Shown: positions 1 through 7,800 of the stretch, one piece after another
How the letters are laid out: every line of letters starts with the position of its first letter
Numbering within the stretch: the stretch's first letter is position 1
Source of the DNA: Ramicandelaber brevisporus
Lineage: Eukaryota > Kickxellomycota > Ramicandelaberales > Ramicandelaberaceae
Length of the DNA: 15,495 nt
Assembly: GCA_025201865.1 (NCBI GenBank)
Contig: MU603202.1
Coordinates: 1 to 15,495, forward strand
Direction: 5' to 3'
Translations under genes and position numbers: made by a program
The notes under the pieces: model-generated
The model's database searches: none
Seen by the model: the letters and a program-made list of their open reading frames with translations, nothing else
What the model was told of the DNA's origin: nothing

Positions 1-34
1 AAAGAAAACAAAATCCACGCGAGAAGCGACAGGG

Positions 35-970
35 ATGATCTGCAGAATCACACGACTCGGCAGCACTGTGGCGGCAGCAGTGAACAAGCCACACTTGTTT
101 ATGCTCCCGCAGCAGCCATTGTTCACACCCCAGCGCCACGCGATCCTCAAAACTGCGTGGCGTTTCTACGGCAGCACTGCTCCCTCTTCCTCAGCGACCA
201 CGAAGCCTGCACCTGCGACTGCAGCAGCAACAGCAGCAACAGCAACAACAACGACAGCGACAGCACCGCGTGATGGACGTGCAATCTACGCCCAAGGTCT
301 CGTCAAATCCTTGCGCCAGTATCGCGAATCCGTCAAGCACAATGACATTGAGTTGTTCACCAGTGAGCTGCGGGACACTCGGCGCATGAGCATTCTCGTC
401 AAGTTCCTCACTGCTCTCCAATTCATCATGTGCCTCAACTTTGCCCATCTCTCATACACCGCCGTTCAATGGGACGACATGGATGCCGAAGAAAAGCGCC
501 GTGCTGCCATTCGAGCCGAGCGTAAAGCCCAAGGAGTTCCCGAGGACGAAATCAACGGCAAAAACGACGAGTTTGCGCCATTGTGGCCATCGTATGCTCC
601 ATCACCTGCGATAATGAAGTTTGCATTCTCGTTTGGCACTGTCATTCTGGGTGGAATGATTGTATCCACTCTCATGTACATGCAGTCATTTGTGGTGTTG
701 AGAATGGCAGTACTCAAGGGTGGAAAGAACGTGATGGTGCAGACGCCGGCGAGATGGTTTGGACCCCCAAGAGTTATTGAGCACCCAATTGAGGATCTGT
801 ATCTGAAGAAAAGGATTATTAGTCCAGACGGTACAACATTGGCAAAGCAAAAGTTCTGGGTATCGCTGATCAGACGCACGGGGTGGCCGGGATATGCACT
901 GCATCCGGGCGGCACTTTCAAAGATGGCAGATTGTTTGAGGCGCTCTTTTATCGTCGCCCCACTGTCTAA
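35..970 (+). CDS. TMEM223: TMEM223-like mitochondrial inner-membrane protein
   Basis: A 311-residue protein. The basic, Arg/Ser-rich N-terminus (about residues 1-45) resembles a mitochondrial targeting peptide. A low-complexity Ala/Thr stretch follows (about 58-77). The conserved part starts near residue 100 with IELFTSELRDTRR, then membrane segment 1 (about 119-143), a charged loop (145-190), membrane segment 2 (about 193-217), and a C-terminal matrix-type domain that contains VVLRMAVLKGGKNV and ends GGTFKDGRLFEALFYRR. Order and motifs match animal TMEM223, which is about 200 residues long; this copy has a longer N-terminus and loop. In humans TMEM223 is described as an inner-membrane factor in cytochrome c oxidase subunit 1 translation and assembly; the same role here is inference. 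No in-frame stop lies between the window edge and the ATG, so the true start could be further upstream. It converges with ERG28 across a 50-bp gap. Confidence 0.8.
   Translation: MICRITRLGSTVAAAVNKPHLFMLPQQPLFTPQRHAILKTAWRFYGSTAPSSSATTKPAPATAAATAATATTTTATAPRDGRAIYAQGLVKSLRQYRESVKHNDIELFTSELRDTRRMSILVKFLTALQFIMCLNFAHLSYTAVQWDDMDAEEKRRAAIRAERKAQGVPEDEINGKNDEFAPLWPSYAPSPAIMKFAFSFGTVILGGMIVSTLMYMQSFVVLRMAVLKGGKNVMVQTPARWFGPPRVIEHPIEDLYLKKRIISPDGTTLAKQKFWVSLIRRTGWPGYALHPGGTFKDGRLFEALFYRRPTV
212..268 (+). repeat. CAG/CAA/ACA-type low-complexity tract inside the TMEM223-like gene
   Basis: A degenerate run of GCA, ACA and ACG codons encodes an Ala/Thr block just after the presumed targeting peptide. 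It has no equivalent in the animal protein and probably grew by repeat slippage. Confidence 0.7.
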
Positions 971-1020
971 ACAAGATACACTAATGTTTTTGCCGTTGAT
1001 TTAACGAACCATTTAATGAT
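971..1020. other. Convergent 3' intergenic spacer
   Basis: Fifty A/T-rich bases separate the stop codons of the TMEM223-like gene and ERG28. Both 3' ends and cleavage signals must lie here or overlap the neighbour. No exact AATAAA is visible on either strand. Confidence 0.6.
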
Positions 1021-1425
1021 TTAAGCAGAGATAGTACCGCGGACGTTAAGCAGCCATCCAAGAGAAATGACTGCAACCGAGAATGTGCTGAATACCGGAC
1101 TGAGCAACTTGGCGGTCTTGTACACAAACACCTCGGCGCTGAAATGGCTCAATGCCGCAGCGTATGTCAGAATCAGGGCATCAAACAGCACTGGGTTGGC
1201 CAGGTTGTAAGCAGCATACAGGCGCACAAAGCCGACACAGAACGTCCAGGTGCCAAAGAGACGAGAGGCGAGAGGAGTAACTTGATCTTGCTGCAGATTG
1301 TAGATGCCCAGTGTCAAACCGCGCGGGTTGTAGTAGCACTGCCACGTGTTGAAGAAAGAAAAGCCGGCAGTGAGCAGCACCCACTTGCCGAGGGCAGTTG
1401 CAGGAAGAGCAAGCGAGTTCAACAT
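1021..1425 (-). CDS. ERG28: Erg28, ER scaffold of sterol C-4 demethylation
   Basis: A 134-residue, mostly hydrophobic protein with four likely membrane segments (about 12-29, 57-73, 80-98 and 108-126). Family signatures are SRLFGTWTFCVGFVRLYAAY (54-73) and SHFSAEVFVYKTA (93-105), which align with human and yeast Erg28 (RTFGIWT and GHFLSELFVYGTA in the human protein). Erg28 is not an enzyme: it tethers the sterol C-4 demethylation enzymes (Erg25, Erg26, Erg27) on the ER membrane. Length is normal for the family (about 140-150). The start is the only in-frame ATG that gives a complete family N-terminus. Only 125 bp separate this ATG from the end of the upstream gene on the same strand, so promoter and 5' UTR are short or overlap that gene. 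Confidence 0.93.
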   Translation of the reverse strand: MLNSLALPATALGKWVLLTAGFSFFNTWQCYYNPRGLTLGIYNLQQDQVTPLASRLFGTWTFCVGFVRLYAAYNLANPVLFDALILTYAAALSHFSAEVFVYKTAKLLSPVFSTFSVAVISLGWLLNVRGTISA

Positions 1426-1446
1426 GGTTTCCGTATGTACACAGCC

Positions 1447-1483
1447 GAAAGGAAAGAAAGGAAGGAAGGAAGGAAGGAAGGAG
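1447..1483. repeat. GGAA/GAAA tetranucleotide microsatellite in the ERG28 5' region
   Basis: About six GGAA units with flanking GAAA lie 22-58 bp upstream of the ERG28 ATG (CCTT/TTTC on its sense strand). The tract fills a large part of the 125-bp gap that must hold the ERG28 promoter and leader. Confidence 0.85.
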
Positions 1484-1550
1484 GCAGATCGCGCTGGAGT
1501 TCAAAAGTTTGTAAACTAGGCGGAGTTTGATAGTTGAGGAAAAGGGGGAG

Positions 1551-2261
1551 TTATGATTTACGCGCGATATCGGTGAGTTGCTCCGTCAGGCCATCGACAT
1601 CCACAACTATAGCAGTGGCAATCTTGCTGTCGTGCTCGATAGGGTCATGGGCATCACAGCGGGCCAGATCGCGGCTGCCACGAACAGATGCACTCGCCGT
1701 TCCACAAACCGTCAACTTGCCATCCTCATCACTGCTTGCTGTGCTTGCATCGCTATCCGAGCGAACGCGAATCGAAACGCTCTCCAAATAATACGACTTG
1801 CCATCTTGATTAGTACACATTGGCGAGATTACACCAGCCGCGCCACGAAGTGTCTCGCCATCATCTGATGAACCACGCAGCGCCGTTCTCAAGCTGATTG
1901 GGGTTGATGGCGGCGACTGGGAGGTCTCATCGGCCGTGGAGAGGTCGGCAGCAACGTCAACCATAGTGGAGCTTGTGAAGGCCTCTGTGGTGACCTCGAG
2001 TGCGCGCCGCCGGGTCTTGAGCTTGTACCGCCGATATAGAGTGTTGAATGTGACGGTTAATAGAGTGATTAGTAACAATATAGTGAGTGCAACTGCAATC
2101 ACAATGGGTGCAATGCGAAGGATATGCGCAGTGGGCACATCTGTATCACTGCCATCCAACGAACGATGTGTTGGAGTTGCCTCAGCTGCAGATGATACCC
2201 AACTAGTAGGTGCCACTGACTTGACTGAAGTGGTAGTTGGCGAAGAAGGCACAGATGCCAT
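1551..2261 (-). CDS. Orphan single-pass membrane protein with Ser/Thr-rich N-terminus
   Basis: A 236-residue protein I do not recognise. Residues 1-46 are rich in Ser, Thr, Pro and Ala with no signal peptide. One strong membrane segment spans about 47-72 and is followed by the basic stretch RRYKLKTRRR (77-86). By the positive-inside rule the long C-terminal part (87-236) is cytosolic and the short Ser/Thr-rich part faces outward or into the lumen (type III topology). The tail is acidic and Ser-rich and holds a possible proline-directed phosphosite (QSPPSTP). The layout recalls fungal Mid2/Wsc-type surface sensors or mucin-like receptors, but a sensor domain and signal peptide are missing, so this is only architectural likeness. 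The ATG is the first in frame and is preceded by a CA-rich leader. Codon use looks like real coding sequence across the whole frame. Confidence 0.6.
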   Translation of the reverse strand: MASVPSSPTTTSVKSVAPTSWVSSAAEATPTHRSLDGSDTDVPTAHILRIAPIVIAVALTILLLITLLTVTFNTLYRRYKLKTRRRALEVTTEAFTSSTMVDVAADLSTADETSQSPPSTPISLRTALRGSSDDGETLRGAAGVISPMCTNQDGKSYYLESVSIRVRSDSDASTASSDEDGKLTVCGTASASVRGSRDLARCDAHDPIEHDSKIATAIVVDVDGLTEQLTDIARKS

Positions 2262-2274
2262 TGTTGTTTTTTTT

Positions 2275-2298
2275 GTGATTGTGATTGTGATTGTGATT
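2275..2298. repeat. GTGATT hexamer microsatellite, four copies
   Basis: Four exact GTGATT units lie 14-37 bp upstream of the ATG of the orphan membrane protein (AATCAC on its sense strand), so probably in its 5' UTR. A run of eight T precedes them. Confidence 0.9.
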
Positions 2299-2480
2299 TG
2301 GATGAGGTGAAGGTGGTGTTGTACAGCGGAGGCAAAGTGCAGAGAAAGAACGAGAACAATTCAAAAGGGGAAGAAACAAAACAAGTCTATCAAGAACAGA
2401 ATAAAAAGAGGCAAAATTCTATTAGTAGTAATAGTCTATCAAAGGAAAGAAAGGAGATGTATCTGGTGAGGGTGGTGGCA

Positions 2481-2571
2481 CTAGTAGTAGTAGTAGTAGT
2501 ATTAGTAGTAGTAGTGACAGAAAGGTTGTGGTAGTAGTAGTAGTAGTAGTGACAGAAAGGTTGTGGTAGTA
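2481..2571. repeat. AGT trinucleotide array with a 35-bp period duplication
   Basis: AGT/TAG repeats run from 2481. Within them the 21-bp block starting gacagaaaggttgtggtagt occurs exactly at 2516-2536 and 2551-2571, giving a 35-bp tandem period with AGT repeats as spacer. It most likely arose by slippage. Confidence 0.85.
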
Positions 2572-2692
2572 ATCAATGTATCAATGAAAGAAGGGTTTGT
2601 GTATGTGCGTGTGGAGCAGAGGCGGCAGCAGCAACTAACTGAGCTCGCATAGCGCCGCACGTATGATTAGTGATATATTGTGCTAGTGATGA

Positions 2693-2761
2693 GAGTGGGG
2701 TAGCCGAGAGTGGAGCGATGTTGCAGCACATATGTGTCTCGGCCGCTCCCCCTCCCCGCTC
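2693..2761. other. Nested inverted repeat, possible hairpin
   Basis: GCCGAGA (2703-2709) is the exact complement of TCTCGGC (2737-2743). Outside it GAGTGGGG pairs with CCCCGCTC, allowing one G-U pair. The loop contains the 10-bp palindrome CACATATGTG (2727-2736). As RNA this could form a stem of about 15 pairs with a bulge; as DNA the palindrome could bind a dimeric factor. No known RNA family is recognised. Confidence 0.35.
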
Positions 2762-2822
2762 CAGTCAACTACTTTTAATCATCATCTTCTTCTTTTAAAA
2801 TAGCAAGATACAAAGGAGGTGC

Positions 2823-2911
2823 TTAGGTGCGTAAAACGTCGCTGGTGGGAAGGACGATGTCAGCGCGCTTGCCCACAATAACCTTAAGAGATCGATGCTG
2901 TTCATCGTTCT
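2823..2911 (-). other. Candidate alternative 3' exon of the Alba-type gene
   Basis: This stretch would encode 29 residues (ENDEQHRSLKVIVGKRADIV, then nine more) and a TAA stop. It can be joined in phase to the upstream gene by a donor GAG|GTAACT (intron starting at 3211) and an acceptor CCCAAG| (ending at 2912), removing 300 nt. An alternative acceptor is CTGGTAG| ending at 2936, with a better pyrimidine tract, adding eight residues in the same frame. The new end gives the Alba fold a charged turn and a good last beta strand (LKVIVGK). The splice is inferred from sequence only. Confidence 0.4.
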
Positions 2912-3059
2912 CTTGGGTTTGCACACAGCACACCACTACCAGAATGAGGAGTAAAAAGGGAGGATGAGGATGAGGAGGAGAGGGTTTGTCGCTTGACACC
3001 TGACATCTTAGCAAGTGTGTGTGTGCATCCATCAGGAGAATCGAGCTTCGTTAAAACAC

Positions 3060-3623
3060 TCACGCTTTAGCTGTCATCAATTTGGCCGAAGACGACTGTG
3101 CTGTTGCTGTTGCTGCTGTTGTTGCTGTTGTTGCTGTCGCTAGCGGCGCCGGCAGTGGCGCTAATTTAGCACTACGACCCAACCGCACCTTCATACTCGC
3201 TCTATAGTTACCTCGCGATGCTTCAATCGAAAACGTCTCCAGTTCTGTCAAAATCGCAAACTCGTCAACATGGATTCCAATGTGAATCGCAGATAACATT
3301 TGGGGCAAGCCATCTTCAACACCCATCAAAGTAACTGTGGGATACTGTGTTAATGAACGCCGCAACCAGCTTACGAGAGCATCAACTGGATTGACGAGCT
3401 TGTTGCCAGCAGAAGTAAGTGGACGGAATGGATGCTCAACGGAAAGGTACTGACCGGCAGGCTCTGTAAGTAAATCAAGTTGGTGATGAGCTTGTGGCTG
3501 TTGCTGTTGCTGCTGTTGTTGCTGCGACTGCTGGGAGGAGCGCCTCCTTTGCTGCTGCTGGGGCTGCTGCTGAGCTTGTGGTTTGTGCTGGCGTGGCCGT
3601 TGCCTCGAGGTCTGATCTGTCAT
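3060..3623 (-). CDS. Alba-fold nucleic-acid-binding protein with Gln-rich N-terminus (single-exon model)
   Basis: The unspliced model has 187 residues. Residues 1-48 are rich in Gln and Arg and likely disordered. Residues about 58-152 show the Alba order: strand, helix (NPVDALVSWLRRSLTQ), strand and turn (YPTVTLMGVEDGLPQMLSAI), helix, strand (ELETFSIEA), charged turn, last strand (MKVRLGRS). This resembles plant and protist Alba proteins that bind RNA or DNA, and more distantly Rpp20/Rpp25 of RNase P/MRP. The tail (153-187) is Ala/Thr low complexity. An in-frame TAG lies 12 codons upstream of the ATG, which supports the start unless a 5' exon exists. The 3' end is uncertain: splicing at 3212 to the exon at 2823-2911 gives a 166-residue protein with a better end. 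The family call rests on fold pattern, not close identity. Confidence 0.55.
   Translation of the reverse strand: MTDQTSRQRPRQHKPQAQQQPQQQQRRRSSQQSQQQQQQQQQPQAHHQLDLLTEPAGQYLSVEHPFRPLTSAGNKLVNPVDALVSWLRRSLTQYPTVTLMGVEDGLPQMLSAIHIGIHVDEFAILTELETFSIEASRGNYRASMKVRLGRSAKLAPLPAPLATATTATTAATATAQSSSAKLMTAKA
3101..3140. repeat. GTTGCT/GCTGTT microsatellite
   Basis: Mixed GTT/GCT units encode the Ala/Thr tail in the unspliced Alba-gene model, or lie inside the intron in the spliced model. Confidence 0.7.
3489..3580. repeat. CAG/CAA tract encoding the Gln-rich segment of the Alba-type protein
   Basis: On the minus strand mixed CAG and CAA codons encode Gln runs near residues 15-42, broken by RRRSS. 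The mixing of the two codons argues for an older, retained Gln-rich region rather than a fresh pure CAG expansion. Confidence 0.75.
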
Positions 3624-3897
3624 CGAGCTTGTCGAGAAAAATGAGCGTGAGCAAATCTACTTCGTCACAGCCGAGATTCATAAAATGGAGATGAGATTGT
3701 GCTGACAACCATGTCGCCTTGCTGAAGAGAAGTTCATCCAGGTGGAATATGAGCGTTGCCAGATTACTCTGCCAAGTTACACATGGCATACTTTAACTCA
3801 TTCCTTTAGTTGTTTGTTTGATAACACATGTTTTGATTAAAAGGTAAAAAGGAAGAATGATAAGAACATCACAGAGGGAAGAGGCAAGATGAGATGA

Positions 3898-4632
3898 TTA
3901 TTGTGGATTAGCAGATACTTTACCAGTAACAACCTCATTGCCTTTAAGCAAGTCACCGACCTTCAGTGGCAATGGCAGTCCTGATCCGCCCAGTAAACGA
4001 TCAGTCATCGACAGCGGAACAAGTCCTGTAACGCCGAAATCCCGCTTCGCTGGTTTCTTGACGAGGTTCGTGATGTCCTTGTTCAGCAGTTGTGGAACCT
4101 CATGACTGGTTGTTTGTTGCACAATCTGCTGCGTGACACCATTGAGCTCGTCTGGATGCAGCGGCTGCGAGCTCAGCAGCGACTTCAAATCAACTGGAAC
4201 CATTGACTTCAGATCACCTGTTGCTGCATCACCAGTTGAAGCGGTCGCAGAAGAGGGAGAGGAAGTGGAGGAAGTAGAGGTGGTGGTGGTGACCGGCAAT
4301 GCCCGTGTTGATGGTGGTGTCACTGGCGGTGCAGCAGGAACTGGCTTGAGACCTTGGATGGCAGTCAAGAGTGCAGAGACTGCCTTGGTGAGACCTTCTG
4401 GAATCGTGGGAATGGTGCCGCTGGCCAGACCAAAGAATTTTGACGGCAGCTCGGCAGTGGAGTCAGTGGGCAATTGAGGATCGACGACTTTGACGCCTTG
4501 TGGGCGGTGGGTGACCGGCGGCGATGTCGCGGTGGTACTTGTAACAGCCGTGGTGACACTGTCCAGTGGGATAATCGGCACGGCGGACACGCTGGCAATG
4601 GCAGCGGCAACAAAGGCAAAAGAAGCACGCAT
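3898..4632 (-). CDS. Orphan secreted protein, Ser/Thr/Pro-rich, without cysteine
   Basis: A 244-residue protein I do not recognise. The start is the first ATG in a frame that is open further upstream but has only TTG there, and it gives a clean signal peptide: MRASFAFVAAAIASVSA, cleaved about residue 17-18. The mature part has a Thr-rich stretch, a segment with amphipathic character (FFGLASGTIPTIPEGLTKAV), a long Thr/Ser linker likely to be O-mannosylated, and a C-terminal part (about 155-244) with LKSLLSSQPLHPDELNG. A KR pair in KKPAKRDFG is a possible Kex2-type processing site. There is no Cys, no Trp, no second membrane segment and no obvious GPI signal. It could be a cell-wall or extracellular protein; function is unknown. 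Confidence 0.6.
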   Translation of the reverse strand: MRASFAFVAAAIASVSAVPIIPLDSVTTAVTSTTATSPPVTHRPQGVKVVDPQLPTDSTAELPSKFFGLASGTIPTIPEGLTKAVSALLTAIQGLKPVPAAPPVTPPSTRALPVTTTTSTSSTSSPSSATASTGDAATGDLKSMVPVDLKSLLSSQPLHPDELNGVTQQIVQQTTSHEVPQLLNKDITNLVKKPAKRDFGVTGLVPLSMTDRLLGGSGLPLPLKVGDLLKGNEVVTGKVSANPQ

Positions 4633-4882
4633 TACTGGTGTGATTTCTTGGATGAACTGCAGAGACTGGTGTAGAAGAAGGAAGGCAGACGATAGAGGGC
4701 ACGAGCGCGACCATTGTATCCACACTCGCTGCAATCATCAGCTTATTTAAATCAATCGGGAAAGGAGTAAGAAACAAACATTCATTTCGCGGCAGTAAAC
4801 AGAAAACACTTTAAGGAGGTTTGCAATCTGCAATGCATTGAGATATTACGTTTTGTTTGTTTGTTTTTATGCTATTTTGCTC
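4633..4882. promoter_or_regulatory. Region between the secreted-protein gene and EDEM3
   Basis: This holds the 5' region of the secreted-protein gene and the 3' end of EDEM3, both minus strand. On the minus strand an A/T-rich TATA-like stretch (ATTTAAATAAG, near 4741-4752) lies about 110 bp upstream of the secreted-protein ATG. A TTTG repeat (near 4852-4868) sits just past the EDEM3 stop. No exact AATAAA is seen. Confidence 0.35.
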
Positions 4883-7800
4883 TTAAAAGTTAGGAGTTGG
4901 GATAATCGTAATTTTGACATCTCGCTTCATCAGTACCCATGACTGGATCTCTAATCCAACTGCCCTGGACACTGACACCACTGTGATGCCTTTAGTCTTT
5001 TCAAGAACTCGCTTTCTGAACTTGTCGCGTTCGATTTCATTCTTGACAACACGGCCAGCCTCGTCCATCAGCTCCTCGCCCTCCATCAAGTCGATGTCAG
5101 CAGGGTTGACCATGTACAGTGGGCCGCCTGAAGTGTTGACCACGATCAAAATGTCAGCGCCAGCTTGTTTGGCATTTTCGGCTTTGGAAAAGAAGGTGCA
5201 GCCACCGCGATGGACAAGCAGGGCAGAACGACGAATGACCATGGCATGTTCGGGCGGATGTGGCGAGCAGCCATGGAAAAGCGACGGGCGTAGCGATGGC
5301 ATTTGACGAGACTTGCGACGGTTCTTGGCAGACGATGAAGACGAAGAAGAGCCGAACGATGCTCGTTTCATGGGCCGGCCACGCTTGAACTTGGCGGAAT
5401 TGGCAGAGCTAGACGGAGCCCGAGGGTCGGCGCCGGCACTTGGCTGCGGCAGCTGAGTTTGGGCTGGATCATTGGGCTTGACGAGCTGGTCTTGATTGGA
5501 GCGAGCGTGCAGAGGTGGAGTGAAGAGTACCAGCCGACGCACTTTGCTTCCATCTGGTTCACTGAGCTCTTCAAGGGAGCGGCCGAATGTGGCCAGAATC
5601 GCTGAAAAGTGCTTGACAACCGGTTTATTGCCTTCCGAGTAGCTTGCCACCAGTGTGACGTACGCATTCATTCGCTCACCCGCCGGCTCCGATTCAGGTG
5701 ATTCAGCAGTGGTTCCTGCACCAGCTGCACCAGCTGCACCAGCGGGAGGAGAAGTAGTATCAGCATCCTGATCAACTACAGATGGTTCTTTATTGACATT
5801 GTTTGTTCCACCACCAGATGCCTTATTGCGCAATTTAGCGACAGTCTTTGAAATGATATCCATAAAGTTGCCAAGTCCATTTGGTTGTACTGGATGAGGA
5901 ACTGCTGCTCTTCGATGTTGAACGTCGTATCTTCTGCCTCCATTCTGTTGCTGCTGCTGCTGCTGCTGCTGTTGTTGTTGCTGTTGTTGCTGATTTGCAT
6001 CCTGGTTGCCAGCTAATAGTGAGTTCAGAATCGAGCTAACTTTATAGGATTGCGCTGCATCCTGGTCGTCATCTGAGGCTGTCAGTAGCTTCAAATGAGC
6101 ATGATCCAGCTGTTGAGCTGCCTTGTTGCGAGCCGCCTTGGAGGCAATGTGACTCGGAGGCCATCCAGTTTGTTGACGCTTCTTCAGAATATATCTCCAG
6201 TCAGCCGAATCTTCTCGAGGTGGCCAGTCCAGCAATGCCTCAAACTGTGGTAATACAGGTGGAGCATATTCAGGCAGTGGTGCGATGCATATATCATTGG
6301 ATGTTAATTCAGGCTCCTCCTCGGCTTCAGGCGCTCGTCTAACCAATGCTCTGATAAAGTCATAGTCGGTCCGCTGCATAACTGGGACTCGGCGACCATA
6401 TTTGTTAATAAATGTTGGCCAATACTCATTCATTCCATAATTATCAGGATCATCCGAAGGGAATACCAGCTGAGATGGCAAATCCTGAGTAAAAGTCATA
6501 TAGTGCTGGGCTTTGTGACAGACAAAGTCAGAGTATGAGTGGGGCGGCACGACAGCAGGTAGATGAGGAGTTGGATCTTCAATCTGGGGCGGAATCAACA
6601 GCACGTGACCTTCGGTAGTAAATACATAAGGAGTGTCCAGTTTGTTCAATGGATGATCGGTGTCAAATAATAGATACAGGTACTTCAAAGTCTCACTCAG
6701 CATGAAGGACTCCATTCTTGGCTCCAAATGGAACTCAGTGACTGCCTTCAATCCACCAAATCCACATTTTGTACGAGTTCTCTGCTGTAGATCTCTTAAG
6801 ATCATTGCACCAACATCCAAGTAGAATGGATCTTTAGTGGCTTGATAGAGCAAATAAGTTGATTCAACAAATTCAGGTCTGCCGGGATAGCCGGGAACAG
6901 TTGCATTATGAACAAATAAATCATACACTTCGGGCATTGCCGAGTACCTCTTCCAAATATTGTAGTACACCAAATGGGTGCGCACTGCACCTTCAATGTC
7001 GCCAGCCAAGACTTGCATACCAGGAACAAATGCCGATAGACTGTCAATCCATGGACTGGCCAGTTCACCAGAGTCCATATGGACGTTTAAATAAATGTAT
7101 CCAAGCGAGTCTCGAGATCCACGCTGCAGTGCAGAGTAGGCTGCATTGAATAGAGCCAAGTAGTCATTGTCGCCAAGTGCCACGTATGCCTTTAATGCAT
7201 ATTCAAAGAAAGAGTCTATTCCGCCGCCGGTTGATGAAATCTTTTCAGTCCATTCCAGTGATCTTGAATCGATACGGTTTCCTAATAAATCAATATCTGA
7301 TCGACGTGCCCAAATCTCAAACAATGCGTCTTTGGCCATCTGTTCAAACCGAGAATCACCAGTTAATCTACTCAATGTGGCAAACTCGAGAATCAATGTA
7401 CCTACGCTGGCTGTATTTGTTTCGGTAGAATATCCAAGATTACGCTGCACCACTCCATCCTTCAGGTTGATTCGTGGCAGTGGCAGCGCTGAGCCAGATG
7501 AAGTGAATGCAGGCAGTAGTCTTTTACCCAAGTCGTAAGCCATGTCAAGCAACTGAGTATTATACCACGATTTCATGGCGCTGGCGCATTTTAGAGTGTC
7601 TTTCGGGTCAGTCGCAATTAGATGAGCCGATATCAAACCACCCAGCATTCTAATGGTTACTTCAAACACTTGAACGGTTGAATCGATGTCAAACTGAACA
7701 TACTCAATGGTGTCCTTAACTGCCTGTGCAAATCCATCGCAGTCTCCCAATACAGCCAGTGCATCCAGCGAATCAACCAGTGTCAGCGAAAAGTTTCCCA

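Larger units (their letters stand above)
2262..2822. other. Noncoding, repeat-rich upstream region
   Basis: About 560 bp between the start of the orphan membrane gene and the candidate last exon of the Alba-type gene. It holds microsatellites, a duplicated 21-bp block, purine-rich stretches and a possible hairpin near 2693-2761. Short reading frames here are low complexity and look like chance. I see no tRNA or recognisable snRNA. The part near 2262-2500 probably serves as promoter and leader of the minus-strand membrane gene. Confidence 0.55.

Noticed and set aside
2298-2534. Plus-strand frame ending in a Val-rich run
   Set aside because: It is made of microsatellite sequence (GTA/GTG repeats) and looks like chance.
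2690-2765. tRNA-like start (GTAGCCGAG) in the noncoding region
   Set aside because: There is no B-box (GGTTCGAATCC-type) downstream and the pairing does not give a cloverleaf.
3007-3063. A 57-nt intron (GTGAGT to CTAAG) just at the stop of the unspliced Alba-gene frame
   Set aside because: Donor and length are good and phase fits, but it would add a hydrophobic, Pro/His-rich segment after a low-complexity tail. The splice at 3211 gives a far more sensible protein. It remains possible.
3475-3789. A 104-codon minus-strand frame starting upstream of the Alba-type gene
   Set aside because: Its second half is the Gln repeat read in another frame (Ala/Thr/Ser), and its first half has no recognisable feature. 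It could act as an upstream overlapping frame but is not supported as a gene.
4633-4734. 34-codon N-terminal extension of the secreted protein
   Set aside because: The extended frame begins with TTG, and the internal ATG at 4632 gives a textbook signal peptide.
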